A stretch of DNA of 64,000 nucleotides from Nipponacmea schrenckii (GCA_030562195.1 JAUJPP010000007.1:19651769-19715768), one strand, 5' to 3'. Shown: positions 22,593-35,571, numbered from the stretch's first letter. The notes: generated by a model from the sequence alone, not told the origin. A program made the numbers and translations.

Positions 22593-25500
22593 TTAATTAT
22601 ATACTGGCATGAAGTTATCGTTACTGGTTGTATTTCCATTACTGTTTGTACCATTAGCAGTTGCTGGGAATTCAAATGACGTATCTGATGAATTGGGACT
22701 TTTATTCTGAACTTTGTGTTGTAATTTACGTAGCAGTTCCGATGCTGGCGTACTTAACGCAAACCCTGATGGAAAGAAATTGAGTTCAGGTTTTAAATCA
22801 GGATTGGTGTTAATATAAGGTTGATACCATGGTAACCCAGTAGATGAAGCATCTTTACCTGGACTGAAATTTAATGATGCTTTATTTGAATCAGATTTCT
22901 TGGGTGTCTTTGAAGGGCTTGGTCCTTCTTCAGAATTAGAAGTTGTAGAATTTATTTTTGATTCTTTAGCTGGCTGCTGTTCTCTCAATTTCTTCTGACG
23001 TAATAAATGCCTCTCTTTGACCTTGTACTCAAGAGTGGAATGAGGCACTCCATAATAACTGCCAGCTCTGTGAACACTCATTTCTCCACGTTGAACAGCT
23101 TTAACAGCCTCCATTAGAAGAGCACTGTTGTACTTCCTGTATTGGCCTCGCTTTGGTCTGGTCTTCTTCAAAGCATTCGCATTAGGTGGAATTACCTCTT
23201 CTTTCTTATCTTTTCTGGTTCGTTTAGCAGGACTGTGGTTATTGGAATATTTTGAGCTAGGTATTGTCATTTGAGAAGAAATTTTATTATTGAAATGTGA
23301 TCGTAAAGGACTAGACACATCAGCTTCAGAACTACTGTCTGAACCATCACGAAATCTCATCTTTTCTGTGATGGTCTTCATAATAATATCTTTTAATGTT
23401 TCTCCAATTCTTCCCTCTTCATAAACTTTACCATATAATTTACTCTTCTCTGACAAATGATTATTATTATTATTGTTATTATGTGTAGGACTGGCACCTT
23501 TATAGGACGGAATTCGGATATCTTTTTCATCAGCGCTAACCAATGATGACAAATAGGCTGCAGTTAAGGGTGAGGTGTAAGGATTGCCCAGGGCAAAACT
23601 TGTGGCGTTATCAGTATCTTTATTCTTTTTTGAGGCACTTTTTTGGCACTCCATTTCAAATCGTTGTTCCACCAATTTATGAATTAAATCTGCCAATAAG
23701 GGGAGTTTGAGTTCATTGACGTGTGCAGGTTTTGTGGCAACGTCAAATGTACCATCAATATTGTGTTTCTGGCGAACAATTTCAATTCTTCTCTGCATTT
23801 CTTCAGGTGAAATATCTTCTTTTTGAAATGGGAGAACAAAAGGTAACGGCGGTAAAAAGGCAAAACTTCCTGCCTGCATCAGATCTGTTAATTTCATATT
23901 TTTCTCTAGCTCCTCAATTGAATTAGAATCTTCAGCATTTTGATCATCAATTTCCATTTTAAATATTTTATTTCTGAGAGTGGATCTTGGGATGCCGTAC
24001 AGAGTAGAGGCTCTTCTTGTACCTAGTTTACCACTGCGTATATCTCCAACAGCAGAAACTAAATCGTCATCCGAATAAGCTCTCTTACCATTGGTCAACA
24101 AGTCTTTCTTTGTTTTCCTGCAATAATAATTTTTGTTCTTTTTCAAATAAAAGTTTTACAATATCAAACTTTTCAATTTCATTTCTTTCCATTCAACTAA
24201 ACTAATTTTTATACAAGAGTCTATTGAGGCCTGTACTTCAAGGAGATTTGACACAATGTGTTTGACGATCAAATCAGCTATCCTAGGGTTGAGTTTTTCA
24301 GAGTAGTAGACGTGTTCTTCATCGATAATAAAACGTAGTAACTTACCCTGGCGGAATAGGGAGTTGTGGAACCTTGAGTTGAATTAGAGATTTATTATTA
24401 TTATTAGAACTATCTTCTATATCCTCTTCACTGCCTTCTTTCTTAGCATGCTGTGTATAATACTGGGTACAGAATGGTAGCAAGTCTTGTAGGTATCTGA
24501 GATCTACAATAAAAATAACAAATTTAGTTGGCCAATGTTTATATGATTTACTGATACTGCTACAATTTAGAGAGAATGAGTATCTTCAATTACAAATCCA
24601 TAAATGGTTTCTTAAATTAACAAGTAGCTGAAGTCTACAAAAATATATTCTATGTATCATAATGGCACCTATTCTGTACTGACAGCTCTGTTGCCAGATT
24701 GTATTTATATATTGCTAGAATTTGGAGTCTCTATCTTTGATTCAATAATCAATATATTTTCTCCTCATTCACCATATAAATTCAGGACCAGTATCTTCCA
24801 GATGTTATGATCTGTATCTAATATAATTCAATTAAGACAGTCTGAATCAAATCATTGAAAAATTGTTTATACTTACTAGCATTATCTGGATCAATTCTAC
24901 CCTTCTTAGCATCATCTGTTAGTTTGGTTACTATATCCTTCAAATACAATTATTGGAATTATTACAATAGAATTCACATAACATAGAAAATATAGTTGTG
25001 TTATAGATAGAATCTTCAAAACCTGCTTCTGTCATGAAATTCACAAAATTCATTAAGATAGCTTTTCAGGCAAGGTAACATACACCCACATAGTTTAATC
25101 ATTTTTTGCCTTTGATTCATCATTCCAATGCTCACACCAAGTTTCAAATTTACTAAGCGCATCTTGCTAACCATTCATAGAAAAAAGCGTCAGTTTTGAA
25201 CTTGCCCATCATCTTATCAATTTCAATGCTCACATCAAAATCAATTGAGAATTGTACTCACAACAAATATACAAACAGGAGCAATAACTCAAAAACTGTT
25301 CATCAAAAAATTGTTGAATTAGTACTTGACTGCCATATTATCAATTCCAATACTCACACCAAGTTTCATAAAAATCCAATGAAAATTGTAACTTCTATTA
25401 TACCCACCACAAATGTTAATGGATCGACAGACTGACAATGGCAATATATATCCACATATTCATGTTGTCAAATAAAAAGCATTTTCAAGATTTTCTATTT

Positions 25501-28500
25501 CTTTCATTTTGGTTTTTCAATGCAAACATATAGATCGTTTAACAGAACTCTTGACTTGGTTGCATTGCCTGTAATCCCTGTACATTTCTAAGATACAAAT
25601 TTCTGACTGTAGCATAGAAGATATTGTATTACTATATTAATACAACAACAAAGGTTTTATAAATTTCCAATATACAAGTTGGACCTAAGCATGAAAACAT
25701 GAAATAATATCATGCTTTATTAGGTTAAAAGCAACAGTCAATATACTATTGTCTCGATATTCTTTAGAGGGAGATGAATAAGTCACACGTAATATTAAGT
25801 AATTATGATAATTGACTTACAACAATAGAAGCTAACTTTGATTCACAATATATACAATCTTTTTCTGGAGCAAAATCTTCTGGTGTTTCTCTCTCCAAAC
25901 CTGTTATATAAAAATTAAATGCATATTTTTATATCGATCTCAATCCAAGGAAAACTTTGAATTCAAATATCCAAAAAAGAATATTGAATTAAAAGGGGTC
26001 TTTTTTTAATTTTACTTGCAATCATCCAAATGGTCACTCAATAAAACTTTAATTTTTCTTTTATTATTAGATTTTTATTTTTCATAAAACGTAGAATTTA
26101 TCTTTTTTAAGCTTTTAAAGGGATAATAGGTCTAAGAATGAACATAAAATTTCAAAATTTTAAATTTGGTCAGTAAGAGCTCTATTCGTCAGTAAATATA
26201 CCTGTTGCCTAAGTTTTGTGAGTTTTCAAGATTTTAAAAGATTCTGTAACTTTATGACACCAGGTAAGTTCACTGATGATTATATACTCATATTGACCAT
26301 TCTTGGGGTACTAAAATTTATCTTCATGCTAAGATCTATTATCCCTTTAAGGATAAGGCTCCAGAATCAGAAGTTTAAAAATAGTTCTCGAAATGGACCT
26401 TTAAACTATTGTGAAAGGACGAAGGATCTCGCTTAGATTTCAAAAAATTATCCAGGTTTTGTACTTTGAGTTTTTCTTTTAAAAACATCTGTACTGCAGG
26501 CAACCCTCAAACACACGTTTTATGGATTTCTAATTTAAGCTATAAATTACATTTTAACAGACATTAAGATGAAAATAGACCCTGAAAACCAACTTGACTA
26601 AAGGTTAATATCAGAACAATAATAACTCGCTCTTTCCAATTACCAATTAATCAGCTGACATTTCATGACTACTTTCTCAATTAATATCCTTTTGTTTTAA
26701 TGTCATGTTCAAATAATACAAAATATTGATATCTATATAACACAATAACTGATTGAGGACAAAACAAACAACAGCCCTGATAAGTAGCATGGACCAATGA
26801 CAAAACTTATGCAAAAATTTTTTTTAATGAAGACATACAAATTTAATTTTGTTTATATTACATAATATTTGAAAGTCAGTTGTCCTATATATTGTATTTT
26901 ACAGACATGAGATAAATCTGGGATATCACCATATATAAAAGAAGAAGTGTTTAACTCAATAGGACTCTTAAGCATGGTCTCTTAGAAATGTCACAACTAT
27001 CAACATATTTCTACTGGTTACCTTAAAGTAGGTAAACCTTGTGTTTTGGACTGAGTTTATAAATTTATTGGGATAAAACTTGCATTGACATATAGTATCT
27101 TTTATAAATATGAGCACAATTATGAAATGCCTGAATATTGTGCGAGTAGTAAGTTGGCTAAAACGCACATCACAAGTAGCTATTTAGAAAAAGTGAACCA
27201 CAACGACAAGCGACATGTTTTAAATATTGGTCTGTTGTAAGCTGGAAAAACCTAACTATCAATTATCTAATATAAACATCAACAAAAATACAATTGTTTT
27301 CATATTCAAATGAATTAAGGAATAAAAATGCCAACATTTAAAGATAATAAATTAATGCTAAAGATTATGCCAAGAGGCAAGACATCAAGGTCATGTAAAA
27401 GGAAGCCTGCTATGAGCAATGAGTTGAAGTCTATTTTCAGTTTGTCCTTCAGACCAATGGTTAATAAGGTAATTACATTACTTAACACACATGTTATTAC
27501 TAGGCTAATTACCACTTAGAATTTGTCATCAACATTTCTTCTCTTAACAATTTGTGTACAGATTGAACTACTTCAAAATAATTTGATTGTAAAACTATAT
27601 CATATTTGTATATATATTTCGAAAAACATTAAAGAAATACTGCTTACTTTTAGTTTAACATTCTACAGGGTTAATACTAGACATACAAGTACAGGATACT
27701 ATAAGCTCCTATATAGTATTCGTTTTTCAACATGCCTCATATAACTATTAAGCATTTCTCTTTAGAGAAAACCTCCTACACGTTAGGAAATGCTATGTCA
27801 CATGAATTTTGACCTCATTAATAAACACACAAAGCTATAACGATGTTTTGTATTGTAATTATTAACACACAAAAATTGTGAATATCGCGAGTATGAAGAA
27901 AGCCCCAAGATCACCAAATAATCAAAGACAGTCTTACCATTATAACAGTTGTTTATTGTATCTGAAACTTTATTTCCACCGAAATGACCTGCTATGGCTT
28001 CATATGCTGAAAAGAAAAAAGAAAAATTTATATTACAAATTTATATATATCAATCTCTATTTTTTTTTAGCTCGTTTTCTCAAATGATCACTGTTAAAGT
28101 GTTAAGATGAAAATTCCTAAATTTGGAGTCTTATATCTAAATAAGATATGAGTCTAGGCAATCTTTTAAAAAAAAATCTTAAATAAAATAAATTTCTTTA
28201 TGAAAATTTTAAAAGGTGAAAATATTCTCCATAGTAAGTTATCAACAAAAAGTGTCAAATTAAATCACCATGACTTGAAATAAAGTCAATTTTTAAAGAA
28301 TAACTCCACTGAAAAAATCAATAATATTACTAATATGTATAAAATTTACAGGTGAGTTAGCAAAAGTCATTTTTAATAAATGACAAATCGTTGTCCTATA
28401 TCTAATATTTACCCAAATACTTCAAAATCTTGACAAGACAACATCAACTAACATCTGCCGATAATGCACAATAAAAAATTAATTTTGCCCAAATTTTGAG

Positions 28501-29277
28501 ACAAAGAAAGAACTGTCAGGTATGGCTAGCCGAAGCTTCAACATCTGTGTCACCTTTGTTTGTGCTCAATATATTGGGTTCATGACCTATGCTCATTATA
28601 ATAACCTGCTCTGTGGAAAAGGTCAGTCAGAAAACTTAAAAACTAGACCAGTTATGGTATTCTTGACAGTATATCCTTTGATATTCAATAAAATAAACTG
28701 ACAAAATAACAATAATGATTAAAATGTAAATTTAATTATAAAAAATTTCCAGTTGAAAAATTTCAATTAATAATGAATTTGGTGGTAAAATGGCGGTTAT
28801 GAAAATTGGTCAATACGTCATAGAAGAAACACAATATGCCAATTGGTAAATTTCTAATTAAACCGATCGATGTTCGGATGAAATCCCAGGTAAAGGAAAA
28901 TACCCATATAACTTTTATCGAAGTTATTTCAAGAAAATAAAAATAGAGATTCAAAGTAGATTGTAAATGATGAATGAATTTGTGATAAACACCAAAAATT
29001 CGCCATGAAGGTTGATCGCTGTCGAAGGTGCAGAATTATCGATCCGTCTGCTAGCAGAGGAAAGAATGCCCGAATGTTGACGAAAATTTTGACAATTTTT
29101 AAAGCAAATTTTCTCGCCTTCTACGCAACAGATTTTTGTCAAAATTACACCAAATTAAAGAATTAAACGTTAGAAATATATACCTATTAAAACTGGAACC
29201 TTTTTTCCCCAGGAAATAAGTTCTTTTCGGAATGATCTTCTTTCCTGAGCACACCTCGGGTTCCCGCAATCAACCAT
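22593..29277 (-). CDS. LCOR/LCORL/E93 (Mblk-1)-type transcription factor with two psq-like HTH domains
   Basis: Nuclear DNA-binding corepressor family: vertebrate LCOR/LCORL, insect E93/Mblk-1, nematode MBR-1. Exons (minus): 29184-29277, 27938-28006, 25821-25900, 24877-24937, 24347-24503 and 22593-24117. Phases all close, giving 661 residues. The N-terminus CGNPRCAQERRSFRKEL and the cysteine pair CIYC match the start of LCORL (CRSPRCAAERRGFRREL, CSFC). Exon 5 ends with LIQLKVPQLPI, like the LKIPQLR motif of LCORL. The last exon has one psq-type HTH at about residues 170-215 (AYSDDDL...YGIPRSTL) and a second at about 480-530 (RGQYRKYNSALLMEAVKAV...YGVPHSTLEYKVKER), the family signature. Basic and Ser/Asn-rich linkers separate them. 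Two HTH copies resemble E93/Mblk-1, while the N-terminus resembles LCORL, so I leave the symbol open. E93 controls metamorphosis in insects; its role here is unknown. Confidence 0.93.
24159..24383 (-). other. Protein-like open frame across an LCOR-like intron
   Basis: The 229-base intron 24118-24346 and the end of the preceding exon carry a 75-codon open frame that differs from the exon frame. It reads as ordinary protein (contains EEHVYYSEKLNPRIADLIVK). It ends in TAA at 24156-24158 and would be in the same frame as the last exon beyond that stop. The splice sites on both sides (CCAGG/GTAAGT and TTGCAG/G) are strong and keep the main protein in frame, so this is not part of the main product. 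Confidence 0.35.
25110..25440. repeat. Dispersed repeat family C, copy 1 (LCOR-like intron)
   Basis: Contains two internal repeats of the type CCAATRCTCACACCAAGTTTCA followed by AATTGTA, and ends near GGATCGACAGACTGACAATG. The same modules occur at 56360-56790. The repeat is non-coding and I do not recognise the family, though this sort of module is common in mollusc genomes as I recall them. Confidence 0.65.
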
Positions 29278-30166
29278 ATTTGACCGTGCTTTGCTGTAAA
29301 CGTCACGACAACATGTGCTCAATATTCATGACGTTTTCTGTACAGGTGTGATCAGTGTAGATTGACAGTTATTCCAATTAATAAACAGGTGGTAATTAAT
29401 CCTTTATCCTATTATGATTACCTTTGTCTGGATTGAAATTCTTATGACTGGGGAATATCTGATAATATTAGCATACTTATTGTGCAACAAAGTTATATTT
29501 AGTGTCACAATTATGTAAGTGAATATGACAGTTATTCCTGAATATGACAGTTAGGGGGGAAAATTTGTTTATTTTGAAATCATAAATGAAAAATATTTGT
29601 TAAGTGAACGGAGAACATAACTAGGTCTGTAACAGCAACTATTATTTTAAATGCTAGCGAAATATGTTTCAGTTTAAATTAAAATTAGATGGTTTGTAAA
29701 TTATCCTTTAGTACAAGATTTTCCCTACAAAATAATACAAAAAAATATAATTGTGGTAGGGCCTACTATATTTATTTCCAGTTCAAGTTTTGGATAACAG
29801 TATTTATTAATCACAATACATCATAATCTTTCCTTACTTTAAGTTTCATGTCTTCAAAAAAGACAGTTTTATTCAATGTATCCACAACTTCAAAACAACA
29901 AAAGCATATTTATTTCACTATTCTTATGAAGGCTCAAATTCACATAAAACACAAAGAATACCTATCTGAACAAGTAAACAAGTAAAACAATTCCAGCAAA
30001 AAAGCAAAATTTGGGAGCAATACATGTATATGTACTAGTATAGTCATTGATTCCGCATACAAGAAAAACTATCAGGTGTATACTTAATGCAAGCCACATC
30101 AATTCATACTTGACTAAACAGATCATGTGAGAAGATAGCGGAGCAATAAATTATTTGAACAATTAA
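29278..30166. promoter_or_regulatory. Head-to-head spacer, LCOR-like gene / MORN4
   Basis: Presumed shared promoter region for the two divergent genes. Close to the LCOR-like start lie two inverted CRE-like half sites, ACGTCA at 29300-29305 and TGACGT at 29329-29334. The rest is AT-rich and I see no further element or exon, although MORN4 must have a non-coding first exon or a start within this interval or the repeat that follows. Confidence 0.35.
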
Positions 30167-30171
30167 TGTAT

Positions 30172-30366
30172 TGTCTAGTCATAATAATGAGTACAGGGAT
30201 ATATAATTTGATGTATTTTCTAGACATAATAATGAGTACAGGGATATATAATTTGATGTATTTTCTAGACATAATAATGAATACAGGGATATATGATTTG
30301 ATGTATTTTCTAGTCATAATAATGAATACAGGGATATATGATTTGATGTATTTTCTAGGCATAATA
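30172..30366 (+). repeat. 45-bp tandem repeat duplicating the MORN4 splice acceptor and start codon
   Basis: Four copies (periods start at about 30191, 30236, 30281, 30326) of a 45-base unit made of ATAATGAGTACAGGGATATA, AATTTGATG and TATTTTCTAG. The next, fifth occurrence is the real MORN4 exon start (TTTTCTAG acceptor, ATG at 30367, then MSTGVYN). Each unit repeats both the polypyrimidine/AG acceptor and the ATG context. The unit is 15 codons long with no stop, so every upstream ATG is in frame with MORN4. Confidence 0.85.
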
Positions 30367-30729
30367 ATGAGTACAGGGGTATATAACTACCCTGATGGTA
30401 GCACATATAGTGGGGAATGGAATCCACAAAATCAAAGACATGGGTATGGCCATATGAAATTTACAGATGGATCACAATATTGGGGTTATTTTGAAAATGG
30501 CTTGTGTTCAGGTTATGGATTAATGAAGTTTAAGGATGGATCCAGGTAAACAATTCTTTAATTCCTATTCTTTGATAGAGCGACAATAGAATAAATATCC
30601 ATGAAAGAGCACATGCCTAGGTCAGAAGCTATAACTATACATTTCCATGTGCTGTTAATGGTATTATGGTTAATTGTAAACTGACCTGTGTTTACTATAA
30701 TTTGGACTGGGGCATCATTATTATTCAAG

Positions 30730-30762
<33 letters not shown>

Positions 30763-32124
30763 TAATTTTACATGGGTCAGAATTAGGCCCAATACACAAG
30801 GACATGGTCCTGTCTCACATTCAGCCCATGGGGCAATACATTGGAAAAAAAAAAAAGAAAAAAGTCTTATAGTATCAGTTCATCACCATCATCTGAAAAT
30901 AATAGCTTCAACTGATATCTTAAAAGTGATTCAAGATTCATATAAAAATTATAGAAAACCTCTTAATAATTCCTTTAATGTGGGAATGTAGCCTATATTG
31001 GAATTGTGCTTAAGTGACCCAATTATATTACACAAGAGTCTTTACTAACCCTAAAAATAAAGAAATATTATATAATATAGTCTTATAGTATCAGTTCATC
31101 ACCATCATCTGAAAATAATAGCTTCAACTGATATCTTAAAAGTGATTCTGGGTTGGTCAGATATTGATTTAAATTAAAATGCTAATGTTTTGGCAAGTTA
31201 TCAATTCTCCAGATATCTGATATGTCTATCAAGGCACTCGAGTTATTGCCATTGACTGAAAAATAGGCTGAGATAAAATATTCTTCTGCATATTCTTATG
31301 ATCTGGAGTAATATTTATTATGGTTGAGCTACTTATACAATCAACATTGTGTTTTGATAATTAGTATTTTTCTTCCTGTTAATTTTGTAGCTATGCAGGA
31401 GAGTATAAGGCAGGGAAATTTGATGGTTTTGGAGTTTTTACCAGGTGTGATAATATGAAATTTGAGGGGGAGTTTAAAGAGGGTCAAATATGGGGCTTAG
31501 GTAAGATTTACTGATCAATCATTGACTGCAGGAAAGACATAAAAATCCATTTCATATTCTTTAATGTATCATTTTCCAAATCACATTTTGTCTATTTATT
31601 TGATAAATATATCATACTGTCTCATAATCATCCAATCTTACTTTGTCAACATCAGGGCTTTTGATTTGGAAATAGTTGTCAGACATGTCTGTCTAAAATG
31701 TTGGGTTGAAAAGAGGTGAACATTAGTACAGTATATTCAGAGAGTAAAGTGCCATTTATGATAATTATTTCCTCACAATCATGGCATTCAAGTAAAATGT
31801 TATATAAGGTCTAAATGAACTTTCAGATTGTTCAGGTGGTTTCTCCATTTTTATGCTGGTCAGAGGCACTGACATAGAAGAGCATCTAGTCATAAGGAAC
31901 GGACAATATGTAAAACTTGTATTACTTATAAGAGGTAAAAAAAATTTCAAGATTCCCTAAATCAAATTTTTTCAGGTTTAGTATCATTTTCTAACAATAC
32001 CCATGGTCTACCTAGAAATGAAGGATATTTTGAAGGGAACAAGATTATTAGAAGAGAGAAATGTCCAGGAATTATAGAAAAGGCAAGGATGGCAGCGTCT
32101 AAATCAAGATCTAACGCAGCATAA
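30367..32124 (+). CDS. MORN4: MORN4: MORN repeat-containing protein 4 (retinophilin)
   Basis: MORN4 (fly retinophilin/undertaker) binds class III myosin tails and localises with them in actin protrusions such as rhabdomeres and stereocilia. Coding exons: 30367-30545, 31391-31500 and 31976-32124, all in phase, 145 residues (human 146). MORN repeats follow one another: YPDGSTYSGEW, FTDGSQYWGYFENG, FKDGSRYAGEYKAGKFDG and CDNMKFEGEFKEGQ. They are followed by HGLPRNEGYFEGNKIIRREK, the conserved MORN4 C-terminal segment, and a basic tail. I chose the ATG nearest the MORN repeats because it matches the length of the family. Upstream in-frame ATGs within the tandem repeat could give longer forms. The intron between exons 1 and 2 contains an (AAT)n run at 30729-30763 and a direct repeat. 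Confidence 0.95.
30729..30763 (+). repeat. AAT trinucleotide microsatellite in MORN4 intron 1
   Basis: About eleven AAT units with one interruption. It lies in the first MORN4 intron, 180 bases after the exon 1 donor. Confidence 0.9.
30863..31148 (+). repeat. Direct repeat pair of about 69 bp in MORN4 intron 1
   Basis: The segment beginning GTCTTATAGTATCAGTTCATC and ending CTTAAAAGTGATTC occurs at about 30863-30932 and again at about 31080-31148, essentially identical, with about 147 bases between. Such near-identity in intron sequence points to a recent local duplication or an assembly artefact. Confidence 0.8.
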
Positions 32125-32919
32125 ATTCAAATATATACATGTACCTACACTTTATCGAAAAGTAAATTGGAATGGTATTGAATAGGTTCTTTAAAGCAGC
32201 ATTCTGTAGGTTAAATTTTTTTTGTTCCAACTTAATCTATCTGAATTTTTAACTAAAAAAATCCCACTGTCAAGTTTTAAATGCCAAAACTATCTTAAAA
32301 GTTTACTAACTTTTCATATTCGTTATTATTTATGTTAGGTGTAATAACACAACAGAACTTTAAACCAAAATAAACTTTTATTTATAGAGAAATATGTCTG
32401 CTACTTATGAAGAATTTAAAACAAAATCAGTCTGATAAAGTAGATACATGGAAATAGCATATTTTAGAATTATTTTCAAGTAGAATTTATGAGGTTTTTG
32501 AAAATATATATTTTGCATTTTCGACCCTTGAAATCTATAAGTAAATAAAAAATAAATTTGCAGATTGAAGTATTTCATTAAGGTTAGGGATAGAAAATGG
32601 TGGATTCTTTCATTATTGAAATGAAAAATACATCTTAGTTATTAGTTGTTATTAATTGTTTGAGCATAGTATAGCTGCTTAATATCAGATTTTTTAGGTA
32701 TATTCTGGTTTGTATTGTTTTATAGCCATGTCTTTCATTTGCAAACTTTTCTTTGAAGATAAAGGTAAGGCAAAAAATGCCTTTTCAAAATTTTTTGGGT
32801 TTGTAGAATCTCTATCATAACTATAAAAAATTTACATACTGATCCAATCGGGTAATTTGTTTGAATCAAAAGAAATAAAGCTTATCAGGTTATACTGATT
32901 CTGCATTGTTGCTATCACA

Positions 32920-33105
32920 ATATTGTAATTCCATTCATGATATTGTAATTCCATTCACAATTTTGTAATTCCATTCATGATATTGTAATTCCATTCATAG
33001 TATTGTTATTCCATTCATAAAATTGTAATTCCATTCATAAAATTGTAACTCATTTATATTTTAATTTCATGCATAATATTGCCATTCCATTCATAATATT
33101 TTAAG
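32920..33105 (+). repeat. Short tandem repeat, about 18-20 bp unit
   Basis: About ten degenerate copies of ATTGTAATTCCATTCATRAT in the MORN4 downstream region. Copies become less regular toward the right. It probably lies in the 3' UTR or just past it. Confidence 0.85.
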
Positions 33106-35380
33106 CTTATTATGACATTGTAATTTATATCTATATTGTTATTAACAAGCTTATGGTTCTATTCATAATATTTTAATTATATTTATGTAACTATATGTTC
33201 TCTGTTGATACAACTCGTGATAAATTTTTTAATATATATTAAATTTGCTATATTTTTGTAAGATTTATTTTATCTCATGTTATAATGTTACTCAGCATAA
33301 TATTTTACTTCCATTGTGTATTTTTATATGTTGTTAACTGCTGTACTAATAAACTGATTTTTAAAGATATTGATCACAAACTTTATCATAGAATAGGATC
33401 CTGAAGAGCTTAGACATTCAAGGAATCAAGTACAATATTCTGGAAAATATCAATGAGTCCACCCTGGAAAGAGTGATAACCTGTTCCAAAAGCACAAAGA
33501 TGGGTAAAAAGGCTGTAGTTAATAAAATATATTTATTCTAAAAGTAATAAAGTTAGCAGATGTTTAAAAGGCGTCTGAAGTAATAAATATCATATAGCAT
33601 AAAAATAGAAGACTGTTGACATAAACATTGAAAGGATAAAATCACCTTATTTTGAATTATTACTTTGCACACTTTCACTGGTTGGAACACTATATTATGA
33701 CTTTCAGGTATTGTCCTTGATATTATCGACCCTGATTCACTTCAGAACTTCTTACATGGCATAAGAATTGTTTTGAACTTTGAACTGTCTTGTCTGATCA
33801 ATAGATTACTTAAGGGAAGACAAAACAGTTTTATTGAATTGGACAATTGGGGCCCTGTTCTCCAAAACGTGGGTAAGATAAAAAAAAATTAGGAAATACT
33901 GAAATCTAATTAGATAATAAAGCCAAAGTAAGGTTTAGTGATTGTCTAATTCACCAAAAACAAAATATATTAGTATTCCAGTCACCTAATTGGTCAAACA
34001 ATAAAATCAATTGCAAAGTCAGATTTTACTATTATAAAAGTAATTATCCAATTACTGTATTTGCTAAAATCTTGATTTTATCTGACTTAAGTTTGCAAGA
34101 ATAAGGCCTCAGATGACTTGAACACTAATATCATTGAAAGTTACGTTTGAGAGAATAACGCTCCTGGACACGGAACACAGAGCTTATTTTTAAGTTATCT
34201 ATCATTTCTATGAAAATAAATGCAACAAATTTGACCAATCAAAGATCTCTAATTCATTCAGTAAGGAGTTTTTGTGATAGTATAACTTTATATATTTCTT
34301 TCATTAACATTCAATTTTAAAAAATATTTATAAAACATGTAATAAATGAATAACTAACAAAAAAAAACAAATGGCAGTAAAAAAAAATCTGATTTAAATG
34401 CAGATTTAGATGTTCTGTTTTGATGGTTTTTTTGTGGTTGACCTAACATGCCTCCATTATCTTATTATTCTCTTACCTAGAGTTCAGTCTAGTTTTATTC
34501 CTATACAGAAAAATGTTGTTACAACTTATGCTGATAGATCCTTCTTAAAAGTTGGAAAATATTACAAGTTATTGCCTCATGTGTAATATGTAAAAGATTA
34601 AACTGAACATTTTTTAATTGAATATTTCAAGACCTAGAACATAGATAATAATTCACGGATGTCACCTAGAGTCACCAAGAGAATAACATGAAACAAATCA
34701 TCTACAGCTGCACATCAGATTGATCAAAAAGCATGAAATTATTGTATAATAACGAGAGGTTAAAGCTTATGAAAAACAACCTTACAAAATGATTAAGAAT
34801 AATAGATATAAATTCCTAGCATTTACTAAATGAATAAAATAAATATAAAAAAGCTGAAAATGGGACTAAATATTTATATATTTTTATTAAAGTGATTGTT
34901 ATCCATAGAAGTTCTTTAATGTTTATGATCATCACTAAATGCCTATCAAACTGTCTAAATATTTATAGTTGGTCAACAATATTCAGGCATATTAAAAAGC
35001 CTCTAAAATTTCAAGATACAGTTTCTTTCACTTTAAGATAGAATAAGCATGCCACTGAAATTTTTTCTACTTCATGATTTATGTGTAGAATCCTTGTTTG
35101 TTTATTGACTCCACATGTGTAACTTATTGAGTCACTGTAGCTTCTCTGAACATACATGTATCAAACAATGTAATATTGTATGTCCATTTGTTTGCAATTA
35201 ATATGTAAAATAAGGAATATTCATGAATATTGTCGACTAACAGCAACTTATATAACAATACAGTATATAGCCTCACTATTTTGATTATCATGATTATTAA
35301 AGCCATAAAAAATAACAAGAAGTGAATGCTGTTTCTTTCAAAAATCTACAACCCATGATCAGTTTCACAAAGCTTAAAAT

Positions 35381-35520
35381 TCCTCTGTCAGTGATGCAGG
35401 ATGGAGGGGCTGACATGGCAAAATTGTCCAGTCATTTGGATAATAAACGAGACCCTGTGTGCTTCAGGCTGGGCACATAAATTTCTAAAGACCCATAGAC
35501 AGTTGAAATTAGCAATATAA
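35381..35520 (+). mobile_element. Fragment of the tRNA-derived SINE family
   Basis: The body and 3' part of the SINE at 3320-3668, in the opposite orientation. It shares the order of blocks for GATGCAGG...GGGGCTGACAT, GTCCAGTC.TTTGGAT, and GTGCTTCAGGCTGGGCAC followed by AGACCC.TAGACAGTTG. The tRNA-like head is missing. Confidence 0.6.
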
Positions 35521-35571
35521 ATTGAAATGAAGTATGAGGCTTAATTATTATCTTGCCTCCTTTAAAAGGAC

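Noticed and set aside
27315..27519. Overlapping open frames on both strands, one with a hydrophobic segment
   Set aside because: Both lie in a large intron of the LCOR-like gene, are short and share the same bases; no homolog was recognised and no splice borders fit.
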